Positions 24,819-33,154 of a stretch of 64,000 bases of DNA are shown piece after piece. The stretch covers positions 1 through 64,000 of the forward strand of contig NZ_JAPRAQ010000022.1 of assembly GCF_029989365.1 (NCBI RefSeq), in the 5' to 3' direction. The position numbers and the translations under genes are program-made. Position 1 is the first letter of the stretch; the number at the start of each line of letters is the position of its first letter. The notes under the pieces are model-generated. The model had not been told where the DNA came from. It worked only from the letters and a program-made list of their open reading frames with translations, and did no database searches. This stretch comes from Bradyrhizobium sp. Arg816 (lineage in GTDB: Bacteria > Pseudomonadota > Alphaproteobacteria > Rhizobiales > Xanthobacteraceae).

Positions 24819-26645
24819 TCAATTGCTGCTGCGTCTGCCCTGTGCTGCTCCCGCGACAGGGACCGGGCACGCCCCTGAAGACACCGTGACGTCCTTGCCC
24901 GGGGACGGGATGCCATTCGCCACGACGTAGAGCTTGCTTGGGCCGGTCTCGGTATTTGCCGGAACATTGAAGTCTGTCGAGCCGGGAGCGTTCGGCATCA
25001 CCGTCATGGTGCTATGGCCGGACGTGCGCGCATAGAAAACGTGGCCGGAGTTGTTGTTCACGATCCTGACCAAGGGATAGTTGGTCGCGGCTTGTTGGTC
25101 GTCGCCATAATTCGCGCCTTGCGACAGTCCGTTGAGTTGCTTGCCGCTCACGACATAGTTCTGTCTGAGCTGGACGCAGGGCGGCGCTTTATCGATGACC
25201 GGTTGCCACGCTGACTGGTAGGTGCCGCTCGGCGTGAAGATCTGGATTGTCGACGTGTAGGTCTCGACCGCCAGGATCTGACCGGTCGGAAGCGTGACGA
25301 AGTTGACGTAGAACGATGTGATGCCGTTTGCGTCCGACGTCCCCTGGATGCCGGTAAAAGCGTTGGTCGCGGGGTCGTATTCGAAGAAGCTGGCCGGGGT
25401 GTGAAACTTTCCGGCGCTGGCGACCAGGAGCACTTTGCCATTGGGCAGCAGGGTCGCCGGGGCGTCAGCCATCGTGCAGGGCATGTTCGGCTTCACGGTG
25501 CCGTCGTCTTGCGTCAGCGTGCAGGTCGAGGGCAGGTCGGGCCCCGCTGACCAGGCGTTCGGCGGGTTCTTCGTGGTGTCATAGAGCGCGGTATGCGCCA
25601 CGTTCGCGGTGGTGCCGCCAAACGCGATGACCTTTCCATTGTACATCAGCACTTGCGGGCCGATCTCAAAGGAGGGGCTGCTGCCACCTTCGGTATTGGC
25701 ATTGTTGCAGTCGGAAAGCTGCTTGGGAATGTTGCCTGCGGAAGACCATTTTCCTGTCGAGGGATCGTATCGCTCGGTGCCGAGACCACAAGATACCCCG
25801 CCAATCTGTGTCGTATAGGCATCGATCGTGAGAACGGTACCGTCGGGGAGCAGGGACCAGCTTTCCTCGTCGTAGCGGTCGGCCTTGTTCGCGCCAGTCG
25901 TGGTCCAGGTCAGGTTGGCGGGATTGAAGATGGCGGCGCGTGAAGGCGTATCGCAGCAACTGGCCAGCATGAACTTGCCATTTGCCAGCACGGTGGATTG
26001 GGCATCCCCGATGGTGGCCCAGCCTGCGGGAGGTTGCACGGGCGTCCACGTGCCGAGAGGACCAGCCATTGGATCGTAGATCGAGCCGCCGAGACCCCAA
26101 TCCGCTGCGCCTCCCATGTTGTATTCGCCGCCTTCGGCGATCACGCGTCCATCGGGCAGGACGGCGGAGGCGAAGAATTTCGGCCCATACCCGGCTTGCA
26201 TCGACGCGATCTTCGTCCAGGTGCCGTCGATATAGCTGCCGCTTGCATTTGGAGTGAGCTTGTACCAGTCGGGCGTATCGGTGCGATGGATGATGACGGT
26301 GCCATCCGTCAGCAGGAGCGGATTGCCGAAATTATAGGGACCGCCCGGCGGGATGTTGGTCAGATTTGACCATGTTCCCTCGGGCGCCTGCTCGCGCGAG
26401 AAGGAGGCCGGCGCGCTTCCCGCCGGCGCCCTGAGCGGCGCGGCCGGTGGCAGGCCGGGCTCGGCTGCAACGGGCGGCAGGCTGGCGCCGAGACGTTTGG
26501 CTTCCTCCGGATTGTTCTTCAACTGCTGCACGTGGCCGTAGGAAAGCGGCAATTGCGGGCGCTGCGCCGGCTCCGCGGAGACCATCGTGATGGTCAATGT
26601 CGCCGTGAGGAATGATGCGAGAGCGGACTTGCCGATCGGGGTCAT
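24819..26645 (-). CDS. Exported kelch-repeat beta-propeller (galactose-oxidase-like fold)
   Basis: A 608-residue protein from ATG 26645 with GGAGGG five bases upstream. After a signal peptide (SALASFLTATLTITMVSAEP), a Pro/Ala segment leads into repeats with LLTDGTVIIH, VLPDGRVIAEGG, SLLPDGTVLTIDAY, YNGKVIAFGG and LLPNGKVLLVASAGK, the blade motifs of galactose-oxidase/glyoxal-oxidase-type propellers. A C-terminal Ig-like region resembles DUF1929-type domains of that family. The Tyr-Cys radical residues of true galactose oxidases are not evident to me, so enzymatic activity is uncertain. It lies directly upstream of the multicopper oxidase. Confidence 0.85.
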   Translation of the reverse strand: MTPIGKSALASFLTATLTITMVSAEPAQRPQLPLSYGHVQQLKNNPEEAKRLGASLPPVAAEPGLPPAAPLRAPAGSAPASFSREQAPEGTWSNLTNIPPGGPYNFGNPLLLTDGTVIIHRTDTPDWYKLTPNASGSYIDGTWTKIASMQAGYGPKFFASAVLPDGRVIAEGGEYNMGGAADWGLGGSIYDPMAGPLGTWTPVQPPAGWATIGDAQSTVLANGKFMLASCCDTPSRAAIFNPANLTWTTTGANKADRYDEESWSLLPDGTVLTIDAYTTQIGGVSCGLGTERYDPSTGKWSSAGNIPKQLSDCNNANTEGGSSPSFEIGPQVLMYNGKVIAFGGTTANVAHTALYDTTKNPPNAWSAGPDLPSTCTLTQDDGTVKPNMPCTMADAPATLLPNGKVLLVASAGKFHTPASFFEYDPATNAFTGIQGTSDANGITSFYVNFVTLPTGQILAVETYTSTIQIFTPSGTYQSAWQPVIDKAPPCVQLRQNYVVSGKQLNGLSQGANYGDDQQAATNYPLVRIVNNNSGHVFYARTSGHSTMTVMPNAPGSTDFNVPANTETGPSKLYVVANGIPSPGKDVTVSSGACPVPVAGAAQGRRSSN

Positions 26646-26709
26646 TTTTCCCTCCGGAAATGTATCTGGGCGGCCTTGAAGGTCGAATGAAATCAATTGC
26701 AAGTGGCGC

Positions 26710-26731
26710 GGTCGCTTGAAATAGCGCGACC
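26710..26731. promoter_or_regulatory. Inverted repeat in the AT-rich region upstream of the kelch gene
   Basis: GGTCGC / GCGACC with a 10-base loop, 65 bases upstream of the kelch start, in a gap (26646-26800) noticeably richer in A and T than its surroundings. It may be an operator or leader hairpin. Confidence 0.35.
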
Positions 26732-26800
26732 TTTTGAGCCGAAGTCGATCAATGTGTAGATAAATACAACCACACGTTTATTGTTGTCAATCATTGCGCA

Positions 26801-27250
26801 TCAGCCGGCGCGCGCAGTGAGGACGAACCTCACCTCCTGGCTGCGGCCATTGCTATTGCTGACGGTGACGCCATAGGGCCCTGGGGTGAGATAGCGGGCG
26901 GGACAACGGGGCTGGTAAGGTGGGCAGGTGTTGACCTCGAATTGGAGGGTCGCGCCGTCGTCGGACCGGATCGGGCCGACATCGAAGGAATCGACGTCGC
27001 CGCGAAAATGAATCATGTTTTCGAGCGTGAAGCCGCTCCCTCGCAGCGTGATCAGCGTGCCGATGCGTCCCGATTCCGGTGATAGGCCGGTGATGGTCGG
27101 CGCCGCCTGTGCAATCTGGATCGCCGCGTTCGCTGGCGCCGGTTTTCGATCCGCGCGCGTGTCTGGCGTAGAAAAGACGGTCGCAGCCGCGCCCAGCGCG
27201 GCCACGAGCGTTGCCACCAGAAGCCGGAAAGTTGTCGAGTGCGACCTCAT
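26801..27250 (-). CDS. Exported IPT/TIG domain protein
   Basis: A 149-residue protein from ATG 27250 (MRSHSTTFRLLVATLV). A signal peptide is followed by one IPT/TIG immunoglobulin-like domain: PTITGLSPESGRIGTLITLRGSGFTLEN, then VTVSNSNGRSQEVRFVL. Such domains bind ligands or mediate protein contacts. It lies upstream of the kelch and multicopper oxidase genes on the same strand and could be a partner. An upstream in-frame start at 27325 would add an unlikely 25 residues. Confidence 0.8.
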   Translation of the reverse strand: MRSHSTTFRLLVATLVAALGAAATVFSTPDTRADRKPAPANAAIQIAQAAPTITGLSPESGRIGTLITLRGSGFTLENMIHFRGDVDSFDVGPIRSDDGATLQFEVNTCPPYQPRCPARYLTPGPYGVTVSNSNGRSQEVRFVLTARAG

Positions 27251-27328
27251 CGCAAGGCTCGTGGGTTTGACGGATTTTCGTACCGAAGCGCCGCGAGATT
27301 GAAGCCTCGGGATACCGATCAGCAAAAA

Positions 27329-27637
27329 TCAGCGGCGGCACAGACCGCTCTTGAGCTCCCAGCGTTCGCCGTTCCAAGCGGCAGCGACAACGTCGAAATA
27401 GAGTCGCTGAGTGGCATCATCAGTCGAGAAAAAGGTCACTTGGCAGAGGAAACGATCGTCCTTCGCGGGATTGCACGTGGCGTCCACGATCCGCAGGTTC
27501 TCACTGTGCAGTTGGCTGCCGCTTGACGCTTCGCGCTGATAAGCGGCCTGTATTGCCGACGTGTCAGGTGGCGTGACTGCATCGCAGCCGAGTCCCGCCG
27601 CCGCACACGCCCAGAGCACCAAATATCGCATTGGCAT
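27329..27637 (-). CDS. Small probable lipoprotein
   Basis: A 102-residue protein with a short signal and lipobox: MPMRYLVLWACAAAGLGCDA, Cys at residue 18. The mature part has three more Cys (ATCNP, FLCQV, GLCRR) and no domain I recognise. It is 78 bases upstream of the IPT/TIG gene and on the same strand, so it may belong to the oxidase cassette, although operon membership is unproven. Confidence 0.7.
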   Translation of the reverse strand: MPMRYLVLWACAAAGLGCDAVTPPDTSAIQAAYQREASSGSQLHSENLRIVDATCNPAKDDRFLCQVTFFSTDDATQRLYFDVVAAAWNGERWELKSGLCRR

Positions 27638-27759
27638 TCGTACCGGCTTGCCGATATCAGGATCTCAATCCCGATTTTCGTTCTGCAATATCCGGCTACA
27701 TTAGCACAACCGGAGCGGGCACGACATGGGAGAATCGGTCGCCGCTGCTCGCCTGTCGG

Positions 27760-28395
27760 TTATCGCGCGTTCTTGAATTCCTTCGCGGCCTTATCCAGCA
27801 CGAACAGCGACCCCTCCGCGACGCCGAAATAGGCGCCGTGGGTCTGCATCTGGCCCGAATCCACCGCCTTCTGCACGAACGGAAACGTCATCAGGTTTTC
27901 CAGGCTGCGGAACACCGCGGCCTTCTCGATGCGCTCGACGAACTGCGCCATGGTCTCGTGGTCGCGCTGCTCGACCACTTCGCCCGGCTTGATGAACATC
28001 TGCATCCATTTGCCGATGAAGTCGCCCGGCGTGAGCGGCTCGATCTTGTCGACGAAGGCGCGGATGCCGCCGCATTGCGCGTGCCCGAGCACGACGATGT
28101 GCTTCACCTTCAGCACCGTCACGGCATATTCCAGCGCCGCGGAGACGCCGTGCGCATTGCCGTCGGGCTGATACACCGGCACCAGATTGGCGATGTTGCG
28201 GACGACGAACAGTTCGCCCGGGCCGACGTCGAAGATCACCTCGGGCGAGACGCGGCTGTCGCAACAGCCGATCACCATCACTTCCGGGAACTGCCCCTTC
28301 ACCGACAGCTCGCGATAGCGGCTCTGCTCGGTCGGCAGCCGCTGGGTGGCGAAGGCCTTGTAGCCTTCCAGCAAATGCTTCGGGAATGTGATCAT
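27760..28395 (-). CDS. Beta-carbonic anhydrase
   Basis: A 211-residue protein with the zinc-ligand pattern Cys44-x-Asp46-Ser-Arg (GCCDSRVSPE) and His105-x-x-Cys108 (LGHAQCGG), characteristic of beta-class enzymes that interconvert carbon dioxide and bicarbonate. ATG 28395 opens directly with the conserved N-terminal helix. It is divergent from the CoA-ester lyase gene. Confidence 0.95.
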   Translation of the reverse strand: MITFPKHLLEGYKAFATQRLPTEQSRYRELSVKGQFPEVMVIGCCDSRVSPEVIFDVGPGELFVVRNIANLVPVYQPDGNAHGVSAALEYAVTVLKVKHIVVLGHAQCGGIRAFVDKIEPLTPGDFIGKWMQMFIKPGEVVEQRDHETMAQFVERIEKAAVFRSLENLMTFPFVQKAVDSGQMQTHGAYFGVAEGSLFVLDKAAKEFKNAR

Positions 28396-28564
28396 GGCCT
28401 ATGCCTAACCATAGACCAGAGGGGCGAACAAGCCTTTCGAATAGGCAGGCCAGATGCTATCGGCTTGGCTTGTTGTTCGAGCATGGTCCTTTCGGAAAAC
28501 CGCCGCACACTTTTCCGGGATCATGCTTCAGAATACACCTGAGGAAACTGGAAGGAATGCTCGC

Positions 28565-29446
28565 ATGACCCGCCCGCGCCGCAGCCATCTGTTCATGCCC
28601 GGCTCCAACCCCCGCGCGCTGGAAAAGGCGCGAAATCTCGCCGCCGACGGCCTGATCCTCGATCTGGAAGATTCCGTCGCCCCCGACCTCAAAGGGGTGG
28701 CGCGTGACGGCATCGCCGCTGCGATCGCGGACGAGGGGTTCGGCAAGCGCGAGATTTTGATCCGGACCAACGGCCTCGACACGCCCTGGTGGGCCGATGA
28801 CGTCGCGATGGCCGCCAAGGCCTCGCCCGATGGCATTCTGGTTCCAAAAGTTTCAAGCATCGAGGATCTCCAGGCGATCGGCGCTCGCCTCGCCGAGCTC
28901 GGCGCCGCGCCGACGGTGAAGGTCTGGGCGATGATCGAGACCGCGCGCGCCGTGCTGCATGCCGAGGAGCTGGCCGCCGCGGGCCGCGATCCCAAGACGC
29001 GCCTCTCCGGTTTCGTGTTCGGCCCGAACGACATCTCGCGTGAGACGCGCATCAAGATGCTGCCGGGCCGCGCGGCGATGATCCCGATGATCACCCACTG
29101 CATCCTGGCGACGCGCGCCCATGGCCTCGAAATCCTCGACGGCCCCTACAGTGACATCGCCAATTCCGACGGTTTTGCCACCGAATGCGCACAGGGCCGC
29201 GACCTCGGCTTCGACGGCAAGACGCTGATCCATCCGTCGCAGATCGAGGCCTGCAACGCGATCTTCACGCCGCCCGAAGAGGAAGTCGCGCGCGCGCGAA
29301 AGATCATTGCCGCGTTCGAGCTGCCTGAGAACGTCTCGCGCGGCGCGATCCGGCTCGATGGCGCAATGGTGGAGCGTCTGCACGCCGACATGGCGCGGCG
29401 CACGATCGAGATCGCGGACGCGATCGCAGCGATGAGCAAGGGCTGA
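28565..29446 (+). CDS. HpcH/HpaI aldolase / CitE-like CoA ester lyase
   Basis: A 293-residue protein from ATG 28565 (MTRPRRSHLFMPGSNPRALEKA). The family signatures are LILDLEDSVAPDLK near residue 30, with Asp/Glu for Mg binding, VWAMIETARAVLHAEEL in the middle and GFDGKTLIHPSQIEACNAIF near the end. Relatives are citrate lyase beta subunits and malyl-, mesaconyl- or citramalyl-CoA lyases. The exact substrate cannot be chosen without phylogeny. An open frame upstream (28454) lacks coding character. Confidence 0.9.
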   Translation: MTRPRRSHLFMPGSNPRALEKARNLAADGLILDLEDSVAPDLKGVARDGIAAAIADEGFGKREILIRTNGLDTPWWADDVAMAAKASPDGILVPKVSSIEDLQAIGARLAELGAAPTVKVWAMIETARAVLHAEELAAAGRDPKTRLSGFVFGPNDISRETRIKMLPGRAAMIPMITHCILATRAHGLEILDGPYSDIANSDGFATECAQGRDLGFDGKTLIHPSQIEACNAIFTPPEEEVARARKIIAAFELPENVSRGAIRLDGAMVERLHADMARRTIEIADAIAAMSKG

Positions 29447-29562
29447 GGCGTCAACTCGAAGAAGCGATATCCGCTTGTCCCCGCCAGGCGGAAATCTTCT
29501 CGACGTCAGGAGGATTGCCGCTTGTGACCCAAACGGTCATCGCGACGGTCAGTCCCGATCGT

Positions 29563-30363
29563 CTATTTTCCCGCCGGTGAAGCAGCTCTGGATTCGCTAC
29601 CCGCGACGATGGCGCTTCCGCGGGACGGCGCATCGACAGGCTGCGGCGCCGCCAATTCCTGGCAATACATCTGATCGATCTTGCGCTGCATGAGCGCATA
29701 GCAATCGCATGCGACACCCTCGAGCCGCGCCCGATGGATCTCGACGAACCCGCGCCGGTCGGACGGGACGGCGCCGGCATCGCGTAGCTTGCTCATCGTC
29801 AGGGTCACTGTCGTCCGTCGCACCCCAAGCAATTGCGCAAGCGCCTCGTGCGTCACCGGAAGCCGGTCATCGGGAACGCGGTCGTGAAGCTGCAGGAGCC
29901 AGCGCGCCATGCGGCCATCCACCCGGTGCAGCGCGTTGCAGGCGGCCACGTGCTGGAGCTGCAACAACAGCGCGCGGGCGTGGACTTGCACGACGTTCCT
30001 GATGGCTGCGCTTTGCGCAAAGGCCGCGCGAAACTTGGCGGCGGAAATCAGCGATGCTGTGCCGGCGATGCGGGCAATCGCGGTCACGGATGACAGCGAC
30101 GGGCCGAGCACGGAGAACGAGGCCAAGGCGCCTTCCCGTCCCATCAAGGTGGTTGCGACCGTTTGCCCGTCCGGCATATCGAGCATGAAGGCGATGGCGC
30201 CGCTATGGGGAAAATAAACCGGGTCGAGTTCATCGCCCGACCGCACCAGGATGGCATCGGGTTCGAACGAGACCTTCTGGAAGTAGGGCGTGAGCAAACC
30301 GAGATCCGCCGGCGGCAACGCCGCCAATAGCCGGTTCCCGATGCCCGTGCGGTGGACGGTCAT
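29563..30363 (-). CDS. Crp/Fnr family transcriptional regulator
   Basis: A 266-residue protein from ATG 30363 (MTVHRTGIGNRLLAALPPAD). The cyclic-nucleotide-type beta barrel contains VYFPHSGAIAFMLDMPDGQTVATTLMGREGA. The HTH_Crp domain has LPVTHEALAQLLGVRRTTVTLTMSKLRDAGAV. There is no FNR-type Cys cluster in the N-terminus, so it is not an oxygen-sensing FNR. A C-terminal Pro/Ala tail ends the protein. Close relatives sit in the stress-regulator group of Bradyrhizobium. Its target genes are unknown. The longer open frame to 30486 overlaps a candidate binding box. Confidence 0.88.
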   Translation of the reverse strand: MTVHRTGIGNRLLAALPPADLGLLTPYFQKVSFEPDAILVRSGDELDPVYFPHSGAIAFMLDMPDGQTVATTLMGREGALASFSVLGPSLSSVTAIARIAGTASLISAAKFRAAFAQSAAIRNVVQVHARALLLQLQHVAACNALHRVDGRMARWLLQLHDRVPDDRLPVTHEALAQLLGVRRTTVTLTMSKLRDAGAVPSDRRGFVEIHRARLEGVACDCYALMQRKIDQMYCQELAAPQPVDAPSRGSAIVAGSESRAASPAGK

Positions 30364-30441
30364 GGCGCTTTCCTGTGAACGAGCACTCAACGAACGACGG
30401 TAACCATCTATTTCGTTTGCCATGATTATCCGAAATACGAA

Positions 30442-30455
30442 TTGCGGAAGGGCAA
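30442..30455. promoter_or_regulatory. FNR/FixK-like 14-mer upstream of the Crp-family gene
   Basis: TTGC-GGAAGG-GCAA matches the TTG(A/C)-N6-(T/G)CAA FixK2-type half-site pattern. It lies about 80 bases before the start of the Crp/Fnr-type gene, so autoregulation or FixK control is possible. One chance hit of this pattern is expected per ~16 kb, so weight is low. Confidence 0.3.
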
Positions 30456-30463
30456 CCATCCAA

Positions 30464-30812
30464 ACAGAGCCGTTCGTCGAGATCAAGCACGGACAATTGC
30501 GGAAACCTTGCCGGCATCCTCGCCGCGCAAACGGGGCCCTGCATACATCATACTATTGACGACCTTTGCTACTCGGCGAGGTGCCACACGTGGTGATCGA
30601 CCAGTGATTGTTGCGGCAGCGCGTGAGTCTGCCCCTGGGGCGCCAGCCCTTCCGCGACGATGCCGAGCTGTAACCGGCATCGTCGGCAGCTCGTCGCCGG
30701 TTCGTCCCGACAACGGCCGCTTCGCCAAAGTCCACGATCTCGGCTTTTCCCGTTGCGGTGGTGAACAGGGGTGCTACCCTCGAAGCCATTGGTGGGTCTG
30801 GGCAATCTATTG
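30464..30812. other. Gene-less stretch between the Crp and caspase genes
   Basis: About 350 bases with no frame I trust. Short frames on both strands lack ribosome sites and domains. It must contain the plus-strand caspase promoter and may contain remnants of a lost gene, because the sequence has no repeat family seen elsewhere in the window. Confidence 0.4.
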
Positions 30813-32483
30813 ATGCGTTTTTTTGGGGCAGCTGTCTTTCTCGTCACGTCGCTTTTGTCCGCTCAGCCCGCCCTTGCGCAGGCGCGGGTTGCGCTCGTCA
30901 TCGGCAATGGCGCCTACGAGAAGGTGCCCGAGTTGCCGAACCCGACTCGCGATGCGGCCGACATCGGCCGCGCGCTGGAGCGGCTGGATTTCAAGGTCAC
31001 TCTAGTCAAGAACGCCACCGCGCAAGAGATGAGGAAGGCCGTCGTCGAGTTCGGCCGGTCCGCCGAAATGTCCGACATCGCCGTCGTGTTCTACGCCGGG
31101 CACGGCATGGAAGTCGGCGGCGAGAATTGGCTGATTCCAGTCAGCGCAGAGCTGCGCAGCGATACCGACGCCGAAAGCGAGGCGATCAGCCTGCGTTCGG
31201 TGAGCCTTCAGGTCTCGAAGGCACGGAAGCTGGGCCTCGTGATACTTGACGCGTGCCGCAACAACCCTTTTGCCGCGAAGATGAAGCGCGCGTTGAGCAC
31301 CCGGGCGGTGGCTCGCGGGCTCGCGCCGACGGAGCCGTCCGACAACGTCCTGATCGCGTATGCCGCCCGGGACGGCACCACGGCAAGCGACGGCGACGGC
31401 CGGAACAGCCCCTTCACGACGTCGCTGCTTCGCCACATCGAGACACCCGGCCTGGAGATATCGTTTCTGTTTCGCCGGGTTCGTGACGACGTGATGGCGG
31501 CAACCAGGCGCGAACAGCAGCCTTTCGTGTATGGCTCCTTGTCGAAGGAAGAGATTTACCTCAAGGCCCCTGCCGTCGCCGCTCAGGCACCAGCTGTATC
31601 AACTCCGGCGCCCGCAGCTCCCGCGGAAGACGAGAAATTCTGGCAGGCTGTCCGGACGTCGACGATGGCAGCTCTCTTTGAGGAATTCCTCGCCAGATAC
31701 CCCCGCAGCGACCACGCCGTCGAAGCCCGCCAACGAATCAAGGATCTCAAGGCCAACGAGGTCGCGGCGCTATCGTCTTCGGCTGCTGCTCCGAAATCGG
31801 ATGCGAACGGACGCCAGGACGCTGATGCCAAGCGCGCCGTAAGAAATCCATTTACGCCCGACGACACCAAAAAAATCTCTGTCATCGCGGCAGCTCAGCA
31901 ACTCGAATTGCCGAGCTTCACCATTTCGTCCGATCAGAACGATCCATTCAACGCCAATTCCAGGTTTGTCGGCGTGTGGTCCAACAAGCGTGGGTGGACC
32001 AATGGCAAAGGACGCTACGCCATGCTGATCATCACGGAGGTCTCCGCGACGGGATTGGCCAGAGGATACTATCTCTGGGGGCCGCCCACGAAACAATCGT
32101 GGGCGAAGGATGTGGCGGGATACAAATCGTTCGCCGAATACATTGCGAACGATAAATTCTCCATCAATGGAACGCCCGTCACGGCCAAGCTGGACAAGAA
32201 CGTCCTTGCCCTGTCGTCCGTCAATAAGGAGAAGCCGTCGGAGACCGCGACTATCGAGCTTCGTCCGGTCTGGCAGCTTGTGCCGGTGCCCGAGGATACC
32301 GAACCTCCGACCAAACGCGATAAGGCTGCACGAGCGCATGCAGTCAAGAAAGAGAGCGCGGCTGAACCTGGCCTTCCGGGGCATGCCGACGGAGCGAGCA
32401 TGGAAGAGCGCTATCGTGCGTGCAGAAAGCTCGTGAAAGGATTTGCCCAGCGCGACGCTTGCGCACGAAACGGCGCGATCTGA
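30813..32483 (+). CDS. Secreted caspase-family (C14) protein with unassigned C-terminal domain
   Basis: A 556-residue protein from ATG 30813. A signal peptide (FLVTSLLSAQPALAQA) precedes a caspase-like p20 domain: RVALVIGNGAYEKVPEL, catalytic His97 in VVFYAGHGME and catalytic Cys148 in VILDACRNNPF. Both residues of the dyad are present. A Pro/Ala linker follows, then WQAVRTSTMAALFEEFLARYP (a TPR-like helical hairpin), a second linker, and a C-terminal module with FVGVWSNKRGW, AMLIITEVSATGLARGYYLWGPP and WQLVPVPE that I cannot assign but which looks beta-rich. The length is typical of rhizobial caspase proteins. Its neighbours give no toxin or defence context. Confidence 0.9.
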   Translation: MRFFGAAVFLVTSLLSAQPALAQARVALVIGNGAYEKVPELPNPTRDAADIGRALERLDFKVTLVKNATAQEMRKAVVEFGRSAEMSDIAVVFYAGHGMEVGGENWLIPVSAELRSDTDAESEAISLRSVSLQVSKARKLGLVILDACRNNPFAAKMKRALSTRAVARGLAPTEPSDNVLIAYAARDGTTASDGDGRNSPFTTSLLRHIETPGLEISFLFRRVRDDVMAATRREQQPFVYGSLSKEEIYLKAPAVAAQAPAVSTPAPAAPAEDEKFWQAVRTSTMAALFEEFLARYPRSDHAVEARQRIKDLKANEVAALSSSAAAPKSDANGRQDADAKRAVRNPFTPDDTKKISVIAAAQQLELPSFTISSDQNDPFNANSRFVGVWSNKRGWTNGKGRYAMLIITEVSATGLARGYYLWGPPTKQSWAKDVAGYKSFAEYIANDKFSINGTPVTAKLDKNVLALSSVNKEKPSETATIELRPVWQLVPVPEDTEPPTKRDKAARAHAVKKESAAEPGLPGHADGASMEERYRACRKLVKGFAQRDACARNGAI

Positions 32484-32504
32484 TCTTTCGATCCAGACAT
32501 CGCG

Positions 32505-32924
32505 TCAGCGCGGGGCGACGTCGGCCCGATCGAGCGATTCCAGCGTCGCGGCGTTGCCGCAATAGCCGTGATAGTTCTCCGCGGCGGTGCCCTCAGCGAG
32601 ATCGCGGTCGCACTCTCCCTTGTGATTGCAGAGCGAGCAGACCCGCTCCATGTCGCGCAGCAGCAGCGGCTGCGCGCGGCCGAGCCCTTCGGCACTGATG
32701 CCGAGCTGTTCCAGCATCTTCGGCAACTCGTCGGCGGCATGCTTGCCGTGGCGGACCAGCTCTTCCAGATCGTCAGGCGCGATCCTGAGATCTTGCGCGA
32801 TCCGGTCGAAATCGGCGCGATCAAGCTGCCGCATCTCGTTCATCTCGCGGCGATGCTTCAGCCAGGCGGCAAAGGACTCGATGAGGTCCTGAACGATGGG
32901 ATAAGGCCTGCTTGCGGTGCTCAT
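32505..32924 (-). CDS. DUF6455 family protein
   Basis: A 139-residue protein with LDRADFDRIAQDLRIAPDDLEELVRHG and the Cys-rich CSLCNHKGECDRDLAEGTAAENYHGYCGN, which matches the small alphaproteobacterial family now called DUF6455. The clustered Cys suggest metal or redox chemistry, with no known function. There is no signal peptide. It is convergent with the caspase gene, separated by 21 bases. Confidence 0.85.
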   Translation of the reverse strand: MSTASRPYPIVQDLIESFAAWLKHRREMNEMRQLDRADFDRIAQDLRIAPDDLEELVRHGKHAADELPKMLEQLGISAEGLGRAQPLLLRDMERVCSLCNHKGECDRDLAEGTAAENYHGYCGNAATLESLDRADVAPR

Positions 32925-33021
32925 GCGAAGCTCCGTTTGGGTCGTGGAATTGGAGCGAGATTAGGCAAGATGCTGCAGGAGCGCGTTGCGCTGGATCAAA
33001 TTGAGAATGGGTCAAGGAACT

Positions 33022-33154
33022 GCGCTCGTGTCCCGGACGCGCCGCAGCGTGAAACGCTGCTGCGCAGAGCCGGGACCCATCGTGCCGCATCTCTGGCCCC
33101 CAGCTCAGCAGCGCACCGCTGAAAAAGCGCTGCGCTGCATCCGGGGCACGAGCG
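33022..33154. repeat. Palindromic repeat family G
   Basis: Long imperfect inverted repeat with arms CGCTCGTGTCCCGG and CCGGGGCACGAGCG, and inner CGCAGCGTGAAACGCTGC and related elements. It ends just before the stop codon of the next gene (33155). Confidence 0.85.

Noticed and set aside
23116..24930. 604-codon plus-strand frame over the multicopper oxidase
   Set aside because: Antisense shadow; the minus-strand product has intact copper motifs.
24819..26645. Calling the kelch protein galactose oxidase
   Set aside because: The catalytic Tyr-Cys pair and axial ligands were not clearly identifiable, so only the fold is claimed.
30813..32483. Treating the caspase protein as part of a phage-defence system
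   Set aside because: No sensor, reverse transcriptase, nuclease or other defence gene lies nearby, and the protein is exported.
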